Assembly (NCBI RefSeq): GCF_943193175.1
Contig: NZ_CALPDF010000002.1
Location: 124,001 to 188,000 of the forward strand
Origin: Neobacillus muris
GTDB lineage: Bacteria > Bacillota > Bacilli > Bacillales > Cytobacillaceae
DNA length: 64,000 nucleotides
Direction: 5' to 3'
Part shown: positions 38,685 to 48,613 of the stretch, in pieces
Position numbering within the stretch: position 1 is the first letter of the stretch
Layout: each line of letters starts with the position of its first letter
The notes under the pieces: model-generated
The model's database searches: none
What the model was told of the DNA's origin: nothing
What the model saw: the letters and a program-made list of their open reading frames with translations, nothing else
Position numbers and translations under genes: made by a program

Positions 38685-39203
38685 ATGGAAAAATGGTTTA
38701 ATGTCGGCAAAATTGTCAATACTCATGGAGTCAAGGGTGAGGTCCGTGTCATTTCCAAAACAGACTTTCCCGAACAACGGTATCAAAAAGGAAACAAACT
38801 ATTCTTATTCTTGCCCAAATCACAAACTCCGATTGAATTGATCGTTAAAAGCCACCGGACCCATAAAAATTTTGATTTGCTGGTATTTGAAGGTTATGAA
38901 AATATCAATGAAGTTGAAAAGTTTAAAGAAGGAATTTTAAAAGTGCCTGAGTCGCAGTTAACCGATCTGGAAGAAGATGAATTTTATTTTCACGAAATCA
39001 TTGGCTGCCGTGTGGAAACTGCCGCTGGAGAGGAAATTGGGAAAATCACAGAAATCCTGACTCCTGGTGCCAATGATGTCTGGGTAGTTAAAGACCTTCA
39101 TGGGAAAGAAATCTTAATACCCTATATTCAAGAGGTTGTAAAAAAAGTCAATGTACAAGATAAATTAGTGATTATTGAACCAATGGAAGGATTATTATCA
39201 TGA
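38685..39203 (+). CDS. rimM: 16S rRNA processing factor RimM
   Basis: RimM binds S19 and helps mature the 30S head. The 172-residue protein shows the N-terminal RimM domain ([18 protein letters not shown]) and the C-terminal PRC-barrel ([22 protein letters not shown]). ATG 38685 follows AGAGGGTGATAAA. It overlaps the trmD start by 4 bp, so the two are coupled. Confidence 0.97.
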   Translation: MEKWFNVGKIVNTHGVKGEVRVISKTDFPEQRYQKGNKLFLFLPKSQTPIELIVKSHRTHKNFDLLVFEGYENINEVEKFKEGILKVPESQLTDLEEDEFYFHEIIGCRVETAAGEEIGKITEILTPGANDVWVVKDLHGKEILIPYIQEVVKKVNVQDKLVIIEPMEGLLS

Positions 39204-39940
39204 TGAAAATTGACATCCTGACACTTTTTCCGGAAATGTTTAACGGGGTGCTTGGATCCTCGATTTTACATAAGGCCGCAGAAAAAGCGGCTGTCGAGTA
39301 TAATCTTGTCAATTTTCGCGACTTTTCCGATAACAAGCATTCATCCGTTGACGATTACCCTTATGGGGGAGGCGCAGGGATGGTGTTAATGCCACAGCCG
39401 ATTTTTGATGCAGTGGCAGTGCTTAAGGAAAAAGCCCAAAGCAGTCCGCGCGTCATTCTTTTGTGTCCACAAGGGACTAGGTATGATCAAAAAAAGGCCG
39501 AGGAGTTAGCCAAGGAAGATCATTTGATTTTTATTTGCGGCCATTATGAGGGGTACGATGAACGGATCCGGGAGTCTTTGGTCACGGATGAAATTTCTAT
39601 CGGGGATTATGTATTAACTGGCGGAGAACTGGGGGCGATGGTCGTGATTGATAGTGTAGTCCGGTTGTTGCCTGAGGTTTTGGGAAACCAGGAATCCCAT
39701 ATGAAGGATTCGTTCTCAACAGGCCTTCTTGAGCATCCGCACTATACAAGACCCGCTGATTTCCGCGGCATGAAAGTACCGGATGTGTTGATGTCAGGGA
39801 ATCATCGGCTTATTGAAGAATGGCGCAATAAAGAGGCACTCAGGAGAACGCTGCTGAGAAGACCGGATTTATTAGAGAAAATTGAACTGACCCCTGATCA
39901 AAAAAAATGGTTAGCAGAAGTAAAAAAAGAATCCATGTAG
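39200..39940 (+). CDS. trmD: tRNA (guanine-37-N1) methyltransferase
   Basis: TrmD makes m1G37 in tRNAs that read CNN and CCG/CGG codons, preventing frameshifts. The 246-residue protein has the SPOUT trefoil-knot features: LFPEMF near the start, the YGGGAGM stretch, HYEGYDERI and the knot [11 protein letters not shown]. Two adjacent ATG codons (39200, 39203) are possible starts; the first overlaps the rimM stop. Confidence 0.97.
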   Translation: MMKIDILTLFPEMFNGVLGSSILHKAAEKAAVEYNLVNFRDFSDNKHSSVDDYPYGGGAGMVLMPQPIFDAVAVLKEKAQSSPRVILLCPQGTRYDQKKAEELAKEDHLIFICGHYEGYDERIRESLVTDEISIGDYVLTGGELGAMVVIDSVVRLLPEVLGNQESHMKDSFSTGLLEHPHYTRPADFRGMKVPDVLMSGNHRLIEEWRNKEALRRTLLRRPDLLEKIELTPDQKKWLAEVKKESM

Positions 39941-39942
39941 TG

Positions 39943-40088
39943 TTGCGGACTCGAAGCAATTATGGTATGATACTTCTTGTGACTTTGAGCTGATACTTTT
40001 TCAGGTTTTGGTCTTATAACGATGTTCCGCTGCATTTTTTGCTAAATGATTGGTATGCATGAGCATCTGTTGGAAGGAGTTGAAAACG
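39943..40088 (+). promoter_or_regulatory. rplS promoter and leader (L19 leader candidate)
   Basis: TTGCGG and TATGAT are exactly 17 bases apart (39943-39971). A leader of about 110 bases follows before the rplS start, in the position where Bacillus carries the described L19 leader RNA. I could not fold it reliably, so the leader identity is inferred from position. Confidence 0.55.
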
Positions 40089-40433
40089 ATGCATAAACTA
40101 ATTGAAGAAATCACAAAAGAACAACTTCGCTCAGATCTTCCTGCGTTCCGTCCTGGTGATACTGTACGTGTACACGTGAAAGTTATCGAGGGAACTCGCG
40201 AGCGTATTCAGATTTTTGAAGGTGTTGTGATTAAGCGTCGTGGTGGTGGAATCAGCGAAACTTTCACAGTACGTAAAGTTTCTTACGGTGTAGGCGTTGA
40301 GCGTACATTCCCTGTTCACACACCAAAAATTGCGAAGCTTGAAGTAATCCGCCGCGGTAAAGTCCGCCGTGCAAAACTTTACTACTTGCGTAACCTTCGC
40401 GGTAAAAAAGCTCGTATTAAAGAAATTCGCTAA
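40089..40433 (+). CDS. rplS: 50S ribosomal protein L19
   Basis: L19 sits at the 30S-50S interface. The 114-residue product ([20 protein letters not shown] at the start, [15 protein letters not shown] in the middle) matches Bacillus L19. ATG 40089 has GGAAGGAG before it; upstream in-frame ATG codons lie in the leader. Codon use is highly biased. A terminator follows. Confidence 0.98.
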   Translation: MHKLIEEITKEQLRSDLPAFRPGDTVRVHVKVIEGTRERIQIFEGVVIKRRGGGISETFTVRKVSYGVGVERTFPVHTPKIAKLEVIRRGKVRRAKLYYLRNLRGKKARIKEIR

Positions 40434-40436
40434 TAA

Positions 40437-40470
40437 GAAAAAAAGAGCTTGCTCTGCAGGCTCTTTTTTT
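40437..40470 (+). terminator. Terminator after rplS
   Basis: AAAAAGAGC and GCTCTTTTTTT pair with inner TGC/GCA pairs, and the arm ends in seven T. Confidence 0.9.
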
Positions 40471-40634
40471 ATACATAATCCTGCTTAAACAGTAGATGGG
40501 GATAATAGGAGCGATTTTCAGCAAAAATATTAAAGTTTCATTAAAATCCTTTTCCCATCGTGTTAATTGTATGCAATATATGTAAAATAGGTTTTATATA
40601 AGACATTTTTGTGCAGGAATGGTGGGGACATATT

Positions 40635-41192
40635 ATGGCAAAAAAGAAAAATGAACTTTGGGAATGGACCAAGGCATTGTTAATAGCAGTCATTTTGGCA
40701 GCTGTGATCCGGTTCTTTTTATTTGCTCCTATTGTGGTAGATGGATTATCCATGATGCCGACGTTAAAAGACCAGGACAGAATGATCGTCAATAAATTAA
40801 GCTATAAAATCGGTGAACCTAAACGTTTTGATATCATCGTGTTTCATGCACCGGAACAAAAGGATTATATCAAGCGAGTGATCGGCCTGCCTGGTGATAC
40901 CATCGAGTATAAAAATGATACTTTATATGTCAATGGTAAAGCTTATGATGAGCCATACCTTGATGAATATAAAAAGCAAGTGCAAGATGGCCCTCTTACG
41001 GATCCATTCACGCTAGAAGAAAAAATCGGCCGTAAAACGGTTCCTGAAGGGGAATTGTTTGTAATGGGCGATAATCGCCGCTTTAGTAAGGATTCCAGGC
41101 ATATTGGCACCGTTCCAATGGATAAGGTCATTGGAAAGACCAGCATTGTTTATTGGCCATTAAAAGACGCACATATTGTATCCGTAAAATAG
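40635..41192 (+). CDS. lepB: Type I signal peptidase (Sip/LepB)
   Basis: This membrane serine-lysine protease removes signal peptides from exported proteins. The 185-residue protein has a cytoplasmic basic start, one N-terminal membrane helix (about 12-32), the nucleophile S39 in GLSMMPT, general base K80 in KRVIGLPGD, and box E GDNRRFSKDSR. Bacillus has several paralogues (SipS, SipT, SipU and others); this one is in the place next to rbgA, and the exact paralogue name is not settled. GGTGGGGA precedes ATG 40635. Confidence 0.95.
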   Translation: MAKKKNELWEWTKALLIAVILAAVIRFFLFAPIVVDGLSMMPTLKDQDRMIVNKLSYKIGEPKRFDIIVFHAPEQKDYIKRVIGLPGDTIEYKNDTLYVNGKAYDEPYLDEYKKQVQDGPLTDPFTLEEKIGRKTVPEGELFVMGDNRRFSKDSRHIGTVPMDKVIGKTSIVYWPLKDAHIVSVK

Positions 41193-41213
41193 AATGTTTG
41201 GGAGGTGGCTGCT

Positions 41214-42086
41214 TTGACGATCCAATGGTTTCCTGGCCACATGGCCAAGGCTCGCAGAGAGGTCACGGAAAAATTAAAATTAGTTGATATTATTTTTGAA
41301 TTAGTAGATGCAAGAATTCCTTATTCATCAAGGAATCCGATGATTGATGAGATTATTCAGCATAAGCCAAGGCTTGTATTATTAAACAAGGCGGACATGG
41401 CTGATAAGGAGGCCACGAAAGAGTGGATTGCCTTTTTTGACAATCAGGGAGTTAAGGCTATCGCCATTAACTCTCAAGCAGGGGAAGGCATGAAAAAAAT
41501 CACTCAGGCCGCCCAGGAATTGTTAAAAGAAAAATTTGACCGCATGAGGGCAAAGGGCGTCAAACCTCGGGCGATTCGGGCGATGATTGTAGGCATTCCT
41601 AATGCGGGGAAATCCACGTTAATCAACCGCATAGCCAAAAAAAATATTGCGAAAACAGGAAACACTCCAGGGGTTACCAAGGCTCAGCAGTGGATTAAGG
41701 TCGGCAAAGAAATGGAGCTTTTAGACACACCAGGGATTCTATGGCCAAAATTTGAGGACCAAGAAGTGGGAATGAAGCTGGCGATTACAGGTGCCATTAA
41801 AGATACCTTATTAAATCTTCAAGACTTAACCATTTACGCCTTAAGGTTTTTGGAACGCCGCTATCCCGAGCGCCTGCAGGAACGCTATAAGCTGCCCGAA
41901 ATTCCCGAAGACGCCGTAGCGTTATTTGACCATATCGGCAAATTGCGCGGCTGTCTGACCAGTGGAGGCATGATTGATTATGATAAGGTGGCGGAACTAG
42001 TCATCAGGGAAATCCGTTCAGAAAAATTTGGCCCGCTGTCGTTTGAACGGCCAGCCGAAATTGAAAACTTGCAGGAATCAGAATAG
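41214..42086 (+). CDS. rbgA: 50S assembly GTPase RbgA (YlqF)
   Basis: RbgA is needed for late 50S assembly, promoting incorporation of L16, L27 and others. The 290-residue protein is a circularly permuted GTPase: G4 NKAD comes first (about residue 58), then G1 GIPNAGKST near 126 and G3 DTPG near 172. The start is TTG 41214, with GGGAGGTGG at the right distance, and gives the family start [13 protein letters not shown]; the GTG at 41205 lies within the ribosome site. Confidence 0.97.
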   Translation: MTIQWFPGHMAKARREVTEKLKLVDIIFELVDARIPYSSRNPMIDEIIQHKPRLVLLNKADMADKEATKEWIAFFDNQGVKAIAINSQAGEGMKKITQAAQELLKEKFDRMRAKGVKPRAIRAMIVGIPNAGKSTLINRIAKKNIAKTGNTPGVTKAQQWIKVGKEMELLDTPGILWPKFEDQEVGMKLAITGAIKDTLLNLQDLTIYALRFLERRYPERLQERYKLPEIPEDAVALFDHIGKLRGCLTSGGMIDYDKVAELVIREIRSEKFGPLSFERPAEIENLQESE

Positions 42087-42089
42087 TGG

Positions 42090-42116
42090 CGGGCTCTCCT
42101 ATGGAGGGCTTTCTTA
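42090..42116 (+). terminator. Weak hairpin after rbgA
   Basis: GGGCTCTCC pairs imperfectly with GGAGGGCT around TAT, with TTTCTTAT following. It may act as a weak terminator between rbgA and rnhB. Confidence 0.45.
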
Positions 42117-42136
42117 TATTAAATGAACAGGTGTAG

Positions 42137-42922
42137 ATGATGAAACTGAAATCAATCTCAGAAATTGAACAGATGTTAAAAAACAACATAGCTGACACAG
42201 AACCATTTATCCAGGAACTCGAACAGGACGAACGCAAAGGTGTACAATCGCTTGTGTTAAGATGGAAAAAACAAAAGGAACAGGAAAAAATCCTTGAAGC
42301 TAAATTTTATGAAATGACCCATTATGAACGATTGTATCGATCCCAAGGCTTTCAGCTGATAGCTGGTGTTGATGAAGTTGGCAGGGGGCCGCTTGCAGGC
42401 CCTGTAGTGACGGCCGCAGTGATCTTGCCCGGGGACTTTTTTTTGCCAGGAATTGATGATTCAAAAAAGCTTACCGAAAAGAAACGCATAGAGTACGATG
42501 CTGTCATCAGGAATGAGGCTTTGGCGGTCAGTGTTTGCATGATAGATGCACAAGAAATTGATGAAATCAACATCTATGAAGCTACGAAAAAAGCAATGAA
42601 AACAGCCATTGCGGCCTTAACGCCTGTACCGGATTTCTTGCTGATTGATGCAATGAAATTAGCAGCACCCTTTCCTTCAGAATCCATTGTGAAAGGGGAT
42701 GCTAAAAGTGTTTCCATTGCTGCGGCATCAATCGTTGCTAAGGTAGCAAGAGACCGTTTCATGAAGGAGCTTGCAGCTGCATACCCAGCTTATGGTTTTG
42801 ACCATAATGCGGGCTATGGGACAAAGGAGCATCTGGACGCCCTTCGCACATTTGGCATTACTCCTTACCATCGAAAAAGCTTTGCGCCAGTAAAAGAGGT
42901 AATGGGCATGCATATCAACTAA
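42137..42922 (+). CDS. rnhB: Ribonuclease HII
   Basis: RNase HII removes ribonucleotides from DNA and cleaves RNA-DNA hybrids. The 261-residue protein has a helical N-terminal extension typical of Bacillus HII, then the catalytic motif GVDEVGRGPLAGP at about residues 76-88, DDSKKLTEKKR and the later acid in LLIDAMK. Two adjacent ATG codons start it. A terminator overlaps its stop codon. Confidence 0.97.
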   Translation: MMKLKSISEIEQMLKNNIADTEPFIQELEQDERKGVQSLVLRWKKQKEQEKILEAKFYEMTHYERLYRSQGFQLIAGVDEVGRGPLAGPVVTAAVILPGDFFLPGIDDSKKLTEKKRIEYDAVIRNEALAVSVCMIDAQEIDEINIYEATKKAMKTAIAALTPVPDFLLIDAMKLAAPFPSESIVKGDAKSVSIAAASIVAKVARDRFMKELAAAYPAYGFDHNAGYGTKEHLDALRTFGITPYHRKSFAPVKEVMGMHIN

Positions 42923-42948
42923 AAAAGGGCGGTCAGCCCTTTTTTTTA
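42921..42948 (+). terminator. Terminator after rnhB
   Basis: AAAAAGGGC and GCCCTTTTTTTT pair around GGTCA. The left arm begins in the rnhB stop codon. Confidence 0.88.
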
Positions 42949-43057
42949 TTATGGTTATAAAATACTAGAATAGAATGGTAAGGTTATTTTTACGTGCTTT
43001 TAATGGGATTTAATTATTCATAATATTAAGATGAGTATAATTTTTTGAACTAAAAAG

Positions 43058-43086
43058 TAGACAAGGTATGTTTCATTATATAAAAT
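43058..43086 (+). promoter_or_regulatory. Candidate promoter of sucCD
   Basis: TAGACA, a 17-base spacer and TAAAAT end about 49 bases before the sucC start, within an AT-rich 212-bp gap. A TTGAAC slightly upstream is an alternative -35. Confidence 0.55.
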
Positions 43087-43134
43087 GAAAACGGAGTCAA
43101 TTTTTCAAAGAGTATGATTTTAGGAGGATGGGAA

Positions 43135-44295
43135 ATGAATATCCATGAGTATCAAGGGAAAGAAATCCTCAGAAAATATGGGGTTACCGTTCCAAATGGT
43201 AAAGTGGCATTCACGGTTGAAGAAGCGGTTGAAGCCGCAAAAGAATTAGGCACACAGGTTTGTGTGGTTAAAGCACAAATTCACGCCGGCGGACGGGGAA
43301 AAGCCGGTGGGGTTAAAGTGGCAAAGAACCTAGATGAGGTCCGTACATATGCTAGTGAAATTTTGGGGAAAACCTTAGTCACCCACCAGACCGGTCCTGA
43401 AGGAAAAGAAGTAAAACGCCTCCTAATTGAAGAAGGCTGCGATATTAAAAAGGAATACTATGTAGGCTTGGTATTGGACCGGGCAACCTCCAGAGTGGTT
43501 CTGATGGGCTCTGAAGAAGGCGGCACTGAAATCGAAGAGGTTGCAGCCAAAACACCAGAGAAAATTTTCAAAGAAGAAATTGATCCAGTTCTTGGTTTAA
43601 TGCCGTATCAAGCACGCCGGTTAGCCTTTAATATTAATATCCCAAAAGAGCTTGTTAGCCAGGCAGTCAAGTTTATGACTGGATTATACCATGCATATGT
43701 TGATAAAGATTGCTCAATTGCTGAGATCAATCCTCTCGTCGTTACGGGAGATGGAAAAGTAATGGCCCTTGATGCCAAATTGAATTTCGATTCCAATGCT
43801 TTATTCCGCCAAAAGGATGTACTGGAATATCGTGATTTAGAAGAGGAAGATCCAAAAGAAATTGAAGCCTCTAAATATGATTTAAGCTATATTGCATTAG
43901 ATGGAAATATCGGCTGTATGGTAAATGGCGCAGGACTTGCGATGGCGACGATGGATATCATCAAGCACTATGGCGGTGACCCTGCTAACTTCCTTGATGT
44001 TGGCGGCGGCGCTACAGCTGAAAAAGTGACAGAAGCATTTAAAATTATCCTTTCAGATCCAAACGTAAAAGGTATTTTTGTCAATATCTTTGGCGGAATC
44101 ATGAAATGTGATGTTATTGCTGAAGGTGTTGTTGAGGCGGCTAAACAAGTAGGACTTTCCATTCCTCTTGTTGTTCGTTTAGAAGGGACAAATGTGGACT
44201 TAGGGAAGAAAATCCTTTCTGAGTCAGGACTTAACATCCTTGCAGCAGAATCCATGGCAGACGGTGCTCAAAAAATCGTTTCATTAGTGAAATAG
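43135..44295 (+). CDS. sucC: Succinyl-CoA synthetase (ADP-forming), beta subunit
   Basis: SucC and SucD interconvert succinyl-CoA and succinate with substrate-level phosphorylation in the TCA cycle. The 386-residue beta subunit has the ATP-grasp domain ([32 protein letters not shown]) and the C-terminal CoA-ligase domain ([28 protein letters not shown]). ATG 43135 is preferred over one at 43114 because AGGAGGATGGG precedes it. sucD follows after 24 bp. Confidence 0.98.
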   Translation: MNIHEYQGKEILRKYGVTVPNGKVAFTVEEAVEAAKELGTQVCVVKAQIHAGGRGKAGGVKVAKNLDEVRTYASEILGKTLVTHQTGPEGKEVKRLLIEEGCDIKKEYYVGLVLDRATSRVVLMGSEEGGTEIEEVAAKTPEKIFKEEIDPVLGLMPYQARRLAFNINIPKELVSQAVKFMTGLYHAYVDKDCSIAEINPLVVTGDGKVMALDAKLNFDSNALFRQKDVLEYRDLEEEDPKEIEASKYDLSYIALDGNIGCMVNGAGLAMATMDIIKHYGGDPANFLDVGGGATAEKVTEAFKIILSDPNVKGIFVNIFGGIMKCDVIAEGVVEAAKQVGLSIPLVVRLEGTNVDLGKKILSESGLNILAAESMADGAQKIVSLVK

Positions 44296-44319
44296 GATCG
44301 AACGAAAGGGGAATTAATC

Positions 44320-45222
44320 GTGAGTGTTTTTATTAATAAAGATACAAAAGTAATTGTTCAAGGAATCACTGGCGGAACTGCGCGGTTCCATACAAAACAA
44401 ATGCTGGAATACGGAACAAAAATTGTCGGCGGTACCTCTCCAGGCAAGGGCGGTCAAGAGGTTGAAGGAGTACCTGTATTTAATACTGTACGAGAAGCGG
44501 CAGCAGCAACCGGTGCCAACGCTTCTGTTGTTTATGTGCCAGCTCCATTTGCTGCAGATTCTATTATTGAGGCAGTAGATGCGGAACTAGATTTAGTTAT
44601 TTGTATTACCGAGCATATTCCAGTACTAGATATGGTAAAAGTTAAGCGGTATATGGAAGGAAAGAAAACTCGTCTGGTGGGTCCTAACTGCCCTGGTGTC
44701 ATTACGGCTGATGAATGCAAAATTGGTATCATGCCAGGATATATTCATAAAAAAGGACATGTAGGAGTTGTATCTCGCTCCGGAACCTTAACATACGAGG
44801 CAGTTCATCAGCTAACACAGGCGGGAATCGGCCAAACAACTGCAGTTGGTATTGGCGGCGACCCTGTTAATGGGACAAACTTTATTGATGTATTAAAAGC
44901 CTTTAATGAAGACCCAGAAACCTATGCTGTGATCATGATTGGTGAAATCGGCGGCACGGCGGAAGAAGAAGCTGCAGAATGGGTTAAAGCAAACATGACT
45001 AAACCAGTGGTAGGCTTTATCGGCGGACGCACTGCACCTCCAGGAAAGCGCATGGGCCATGCTGGTGCGATTATTTCCGGCGGCAAAGGAACAGCCGATG
45101 AAAAAATTAAAGCCATGAATGCAGCTGGAATTAAAGTTGCAGAGACTCCTGCGGTTATGGGTGAAACGTTAATTGAGGTCCTTAAAGAAAAAGGACTCTA
45201 TGAAAAGTGTAAAACTCACTAA
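44320..45222 (+). CDS. sucD: Succinyl-CoA synthetase (ADP-forming), alpha subunit
   Basis: The alpha subunit binds CoA and carries the phosphohistidine. The 300-residue protein has the CoA-binding Rossmann start ([16 protein letters not shown]), GPNCPGVIT, and H247 in [10 protein letters not shown], the residue phosphorylated in the cycle. It begins at GTG 44320 after AAAGGGGAA. A terminator follows before dprA. Confidence 0.98.
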   Translation: MSVFINKDTKVIVQGITGGTARFHTKQMLEYGTKIVGGTSPGKGGQEVEGVPVFNTVREAAAATGANASVVYVPAPFAADSIIEAVDAELDLVICITEHIPVLDMVKVKRYMEGKKTRLVGPNCPGVITADECKIGIMPGYIHKKGHVGVVSRSGTLTYEAVHQLTQAGIGQTTAVGIGGDPVNGTNFIDVLKAFNEDPETYAVIMIGEIGGTAEEEAAEWVKANMTKPVVGFIGGRTAPPGKRMGHAGAIISGGKGTADEKIKAMNAAGIKVAETPAVMGETLIEVLKEKGLYEKCKTH

Positions 45223-45246
45223 TCACAGTCTACTAGAATTAGGCAG

Positions 45247-45278
45247 ATAGTCCCTCGTATAGTGAGGGGCTATTTGTT
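45247..45278 (+). terminator. Terminator after sucD
   Basis: ATAGTCCCTC pairs with GAGGGGCTAT (one G-U) around GTATAGT, followed by TTGTTTA. Confidence 0.82.
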
Positions 45279-45302
45279 TATCCTTAAGGAGGAGATACAT
45301 GA

Positions 45303-46175
45303 ATGGATGAATTTAAAGAAAAACTGATTGCTTTGCTTCATTATCCGAATTGTACCTGGAACTATGTCTATCAAGTCCTGAAAAAAGACCCGAAGCTTCA
45401 AAACTTTCAACCCTCCCCTGCCAGCTTGCAGCTCGAACTTTCCCTCGGTGCCGCTCCAGCATCCAAGCCCATCATTACTTCCCTTTATCCAGACAGCTTA
45501 CATGAACAAATCCGCCAATATCAATCTAATGATATATCCGTTATCACAATCTTTGACACGGAGTATCCTCCCTATTTAAAAGAAATCTACCAGCCGCCTT
45601 GGGCATTATTTGTAAAAGGAAATGTTTCCCTGCTTAAAAAAGAAACATTACTTGCTGTTGTTGGGTCAAGACAGGCAACGCAATATGGGAAAAATGCGAT
45701 CCGTTTAATCTTCCCTGAATTAATAGAAAATGATATTGTCATTGTAAGCGGGCTGGCCCGAGGAATTGATGCGCTTGCTCATGAGTATGCGGTTAAAAAT
45801 GGCGGCCATACAATAGCCGTAATTGCAGGCGGCCTCTATCATATTTATCCAAAGGAGAATCTCAACTTAGCTATGGAATTAATGAAGACACAGCTTGTCG
45901 TCTCTGAATACCCGCCAAATACCAAACCGCAAAGATGGCATTTTCCGGCCAGAAATCGTATTATTAGCGGGATGAGCCGCGGAACATTTATTATTGAAGC
46001 AAAGCGGAAAAGCGGCTCCTTGATTACCGCAAATTATGCCGTTAATGAAGGGCGGGAGGTGTTCTCGCTGCCCGGAAGCATATTTAATCCTTTTTCTGTT
46101 GGGGCAAATGAATTAATTCAGCAGGGGGCAAAATTAGTAACATGTGCATCTGATATATTGGAAGAAATAAGATAA
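45303..46175 (+). CDS. dprA: DNA processing protein DprA (Smf)
   Basis: DprA protects incoming single-stranded DNA and loads RecA during transformation. The 290-residue protein has an N-terminal helical region and an extended Rossmann core: AVVGSRQATQYG, SGLARGIDALAHEYA, VIAGGLYHIYPKEN and FPARNRIISGMSRG. Length is close to that of B. subtilis DprA. AAGGAGGAG lies about 9 bases before the start. Its presence hints at, but does not prove, competence. A 335-bp gap follows. Confidence 0.97.
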   Translation: MDEFKEKLIALLHYPNCTWNYVYQVLKKDPKLQNFQPSPASLQLELSLGAAPASKPIITSLYPDSLHEQIRQYQSNDISVITIFDTEYPPYLKEIYQPPWALFVKGNVSLLKKETLLAVVGSRQATQYGKNAIRLIFPELIENDIVIVSGLARGIDALAHEYAVKNGGHTIAVIAGGLYHIYPKENLNLAMELMKTQLVVSEYPPNTKPQRWHFPARNRIISGMSRGTFIIEAKRKSGSLITANYAVNEGREVFSLPGSIFNPFSVGANELIQQGAKLVTCASDILEEIR

Positions 46176-46510
46176 AATGGAAAGAAACAGCAAGGAAAAT
46201 ATTTCGATTTATTGAAGCTTTTTCAAAAAAGTGAAAAAAAACTGCTAAAAAGGTTGAAATTCTTTCTAATATGTATTACATTTTCCAACAGATGTTCGAA
46301 AAAAAGAATGACTTGAAATAATGCATTTTATCGTGCCAATAAATATAGAATTTAACTAGACTGGGATAGGGGAGTTTTGTAAAAGGTATTTTTTTAAAGA
46401 AAAGTTGAAATAACTGAATTTAGAAACCTTCCCAATGATAAGCATAATAGAATAAGGCTGCTGCCGGATCTACTCGCTTAACACTTCCCTCTTAAGGAGG
46501 ACTTTTTAGA
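46176..46510 (+). other. AT-rich gap between dprA and topA
   Basis: There is no coding frame or clear terminator. The region is rich in A and T runs. A weak promoter-like pair, TTAGAA (46420-46425) and CATAAT (46443-46448) with a 17-base spacer, may serve topA. AAGGAGGAC stands before the topA ATG. Confidence 0.4.
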
Positions 46511-48589
46511 ATGTCAGATTATCTTGTGATCGTTGAGTCGCCTGCAAAAGCGAAAACGATAGAACGATATTTAGGAAGCAAATATAAAGTTAAAGCCTCA
46601 ATGGGCCATGTCCGGGATTTGCCCCGCAGTCAAACGGGCGTTGACGTTGAGAATAATTACGAACCAAAATATATTACCATTCGGGGGAAAGGCCCCGTCT
46701 TAAAAGATTTAAAATCTGCGGCCAAAAAAGCAAAAAAAGTTTATCTTGCAGCCGACCCTGACAGAGAAGGGGAAGCGATCGCTTGGCATTTGGCCCATAG
46801 TTTGGACGTGGATATTAACACGGACTGCCGAGTGGTTTTCAATGAAATCACCAAGGATGCGATAAAGGAATCCTTTAAACATCCCCGTCCCATTAATATG
46901 GATTTGGTAGATGCCCAGCAGGCACGAAGAATTTTAGACCGTCTCGTCGGATATAATATCAGCCCGTTACTTTGGAAAAAAGTGAAAAAAGGTTTAAGTG
47001 CTGGACGCGTGCAATCGGTAGCTGTAAGACTGATTATTGATCGAGAAAAAGAGATTCAAGCATTTGTACCAGAAGAGTATTGGACAATTGATGGGGATTT
47101 TTTAAAGGGGAAAGATCATTTTAGTGCCAGTTTCCATAGCATTGCCGGCAAGAATAAAAATGAATTGGGCTCAGAACAAGCTGTTCAAGAAATTTTAAAG
47201 CAATTAAAAGGCAATAAATTCACGGTCACTTCCGTGGCTAAAAAGGAACGGAGAAGGAATCCGGCTCCTCCTTTTACCACATCCTCGCTACAACAGGAGG
47301 CTGCCAGAAAATTAAATTTCCGGGCCAAAAAGACGATGATGCTTGCCCAGCAGCTGTATGAAGGGATTGAACTTGGAAAAGAAGGGACTGTTGGTTTAAT
47401 TACCTACATGAGAACAGATTCCACCCGGATTTCAGAAGTTGCCCAGTCAGAAGCTGTTGAGTATATTAAATCCGAATTTGGTGATCAATTCTTAAAGACG
47501 GAACAAAAGCGGGAGAAACAGCAGGCAAATGCACAGGATGCCCATGAGGCAATACGTCCAACAAGTACGTTTAGAGACCCTAATAGTTTAAAGGAACACC
47601 TTTCAAGAGACCAGCTGCGGCTTTATAAGCTGATTTGGGAGCGCTTTTTAGCGAGCCAAATGGCACAGGCAGTAATGGACACGATGAGTGTTGACTTGCA
47701 AAATGGCGATGTGGTCTTCCGGGCAACAGGTTCAAAAATAAAGTTCCCGGGTTTTATGAAGGTATATGTGGAAGGAACGGATGACCAAGTCGAGGAGTCA
47801 AACAAAATGCTTCCTGATTTACGGGAAGGGGATGAAGTGTTCCAAAAGGATATTGAGCCGAAACAGCACTTTACTCAGCCGCCGCCGCGTTATACTGAGG
47901 CCAGATTAGTAAAAACACTAGAAGAACTTGGAATAGGCCGTCCGTCCACCTATGCACCGACATTGGACACCATTCAAAAGCGGGGCTATGTGGCCCTGGA
48001 TAATAAGCGGTTTGTTCCGACAGAATTAGGCGAAATCATTAATGAATTAATGCTTGAATTTTTCCCGGAGATTTTAGATGTTGAATTTACAGCTAAAATG
48101 GAACAGGGACTGGATAATGTTGAGGAAGGCAAAGTTCCGTGGGTTCGAGTAATTGACGAATTTTACCAAGAATTCGAAAAGCATTTGAAAATAGCTGAAC
48201 AAGAAATGGAGAAAGTAGAAATTAAGGATGAGCCGGCCGGTGAGGACTGTGAAAACTGCGGCAGCCCGATGGTATTTAAAATGGGCCGATATGGTAAATT
48301 TATGGCTTGCAGCAATTTCCCTGATTGTAGAAATACCAAGCCAATCATTAAAGAAATAGGGGTTACATGCCCTAATTGCCATGAAGGGACTATTGTTGAA
48401 AGGAAGAGCAAGAAGCGGAGGATTTTCTACGGCTGCAGCCGATTCCCAGAATGTGATTTTATTTCTTGGGATAAGCCCCTGCCGAGAAGTTGTCCGAAAT
48501 GCGAAGGGCTTCTTGTTGAGAAAAAATTGAAAAAAGGTGTCCAGGTTCAATGCATCTCCTGTGATTATAAGGAAGAACCTCAAGCATAA
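46511..48589 (+). CDS. topA: DNA topoisomerase I
   Basis: TopA relaxes negative supercoils by single-strand passage. The 692-residue protein has the TOPRIM domain ([17 protein letters not shown] and [14 protein letters not shown]), the active-site Tyr299 in TYMRTDSTR, and a C-terminal tail of three zinc-ribbon units with Cys pairs at CENCGSP, CPNCHEG and CPKCEGL. Length equals B. subtilis TopA. In B. subtilis trmFO and xerC follow; here a gap of 614 bp leads directly to hslV. Confidence 0.98.
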   Translation: MSDYLVIVESPAKAKTIERYLGSKYKVKASMGHVRDLPRSQTGVDVENNYEPKYITIRGKGPVLKDLKSAAKKAKKVYLAADPDREGEAIAWHLAHSLDVDINTDCRVVFNEITKDAIKESFKHPRPINMDLVDAQQARRILDRLVGYNISPLLWKKVKKGLSAGRVQSVAVRLIIDREKEIQAFVPEEYWTIDGDFLKGKDHFSASFHSIAGKNKNELGSEQAVQEILKQLKGNKFTVTSVAKKERRRNPAPPFTTSSLQQEAARKLNFRAKKTMMLAQQLYEGIELGKEGTVGLITYMRTDSTRISEVAQSEAVEYIKSEFGDQFLKTEQKREKQQANAQDAHEAIRPTSTFRDPNSLKEHLSRDQLRLYKLIWERFLASQMAQAVMDTMSVDLQNGDVVFRATGSKIKFPGFMKVYVEGTDDQVEESNKMLPDLREGDEVFQKDIEPKQHFTQPPPRYTEARLVKTLEELGIGRPSTYAPTLDTIQKRGYVALDNKRFVPTELGEIINELMLEFFPEILDVEFTAKMEQGLDNVEEGKVPWVRVIDEFYQEFEKHLKIAEQEMEKVEIKDEPAGEDCENCGSPMVFKMGRYGKFMACSNFPDCRNTKPIIKEIGVTCPNCHEGTIVERKSKKRRIFYGCSRFPECDFISWDKPLPRSCPKCEGLLVEKKLKKGVQVQCISCDYKEEPQA

Positions 48590-48613
48590 GAGTGGGCAAA
48601 GTCCACTCTTATG
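48587..48613 (+). terminator. Hairpin after topA
   Basis: TAAGAGTGG pairs with CCACTCTTA around GCAAAGT. It overlaps the topA stop. The trailing T content is modest, so it may be a weak terminator. Confidence 0.55.
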
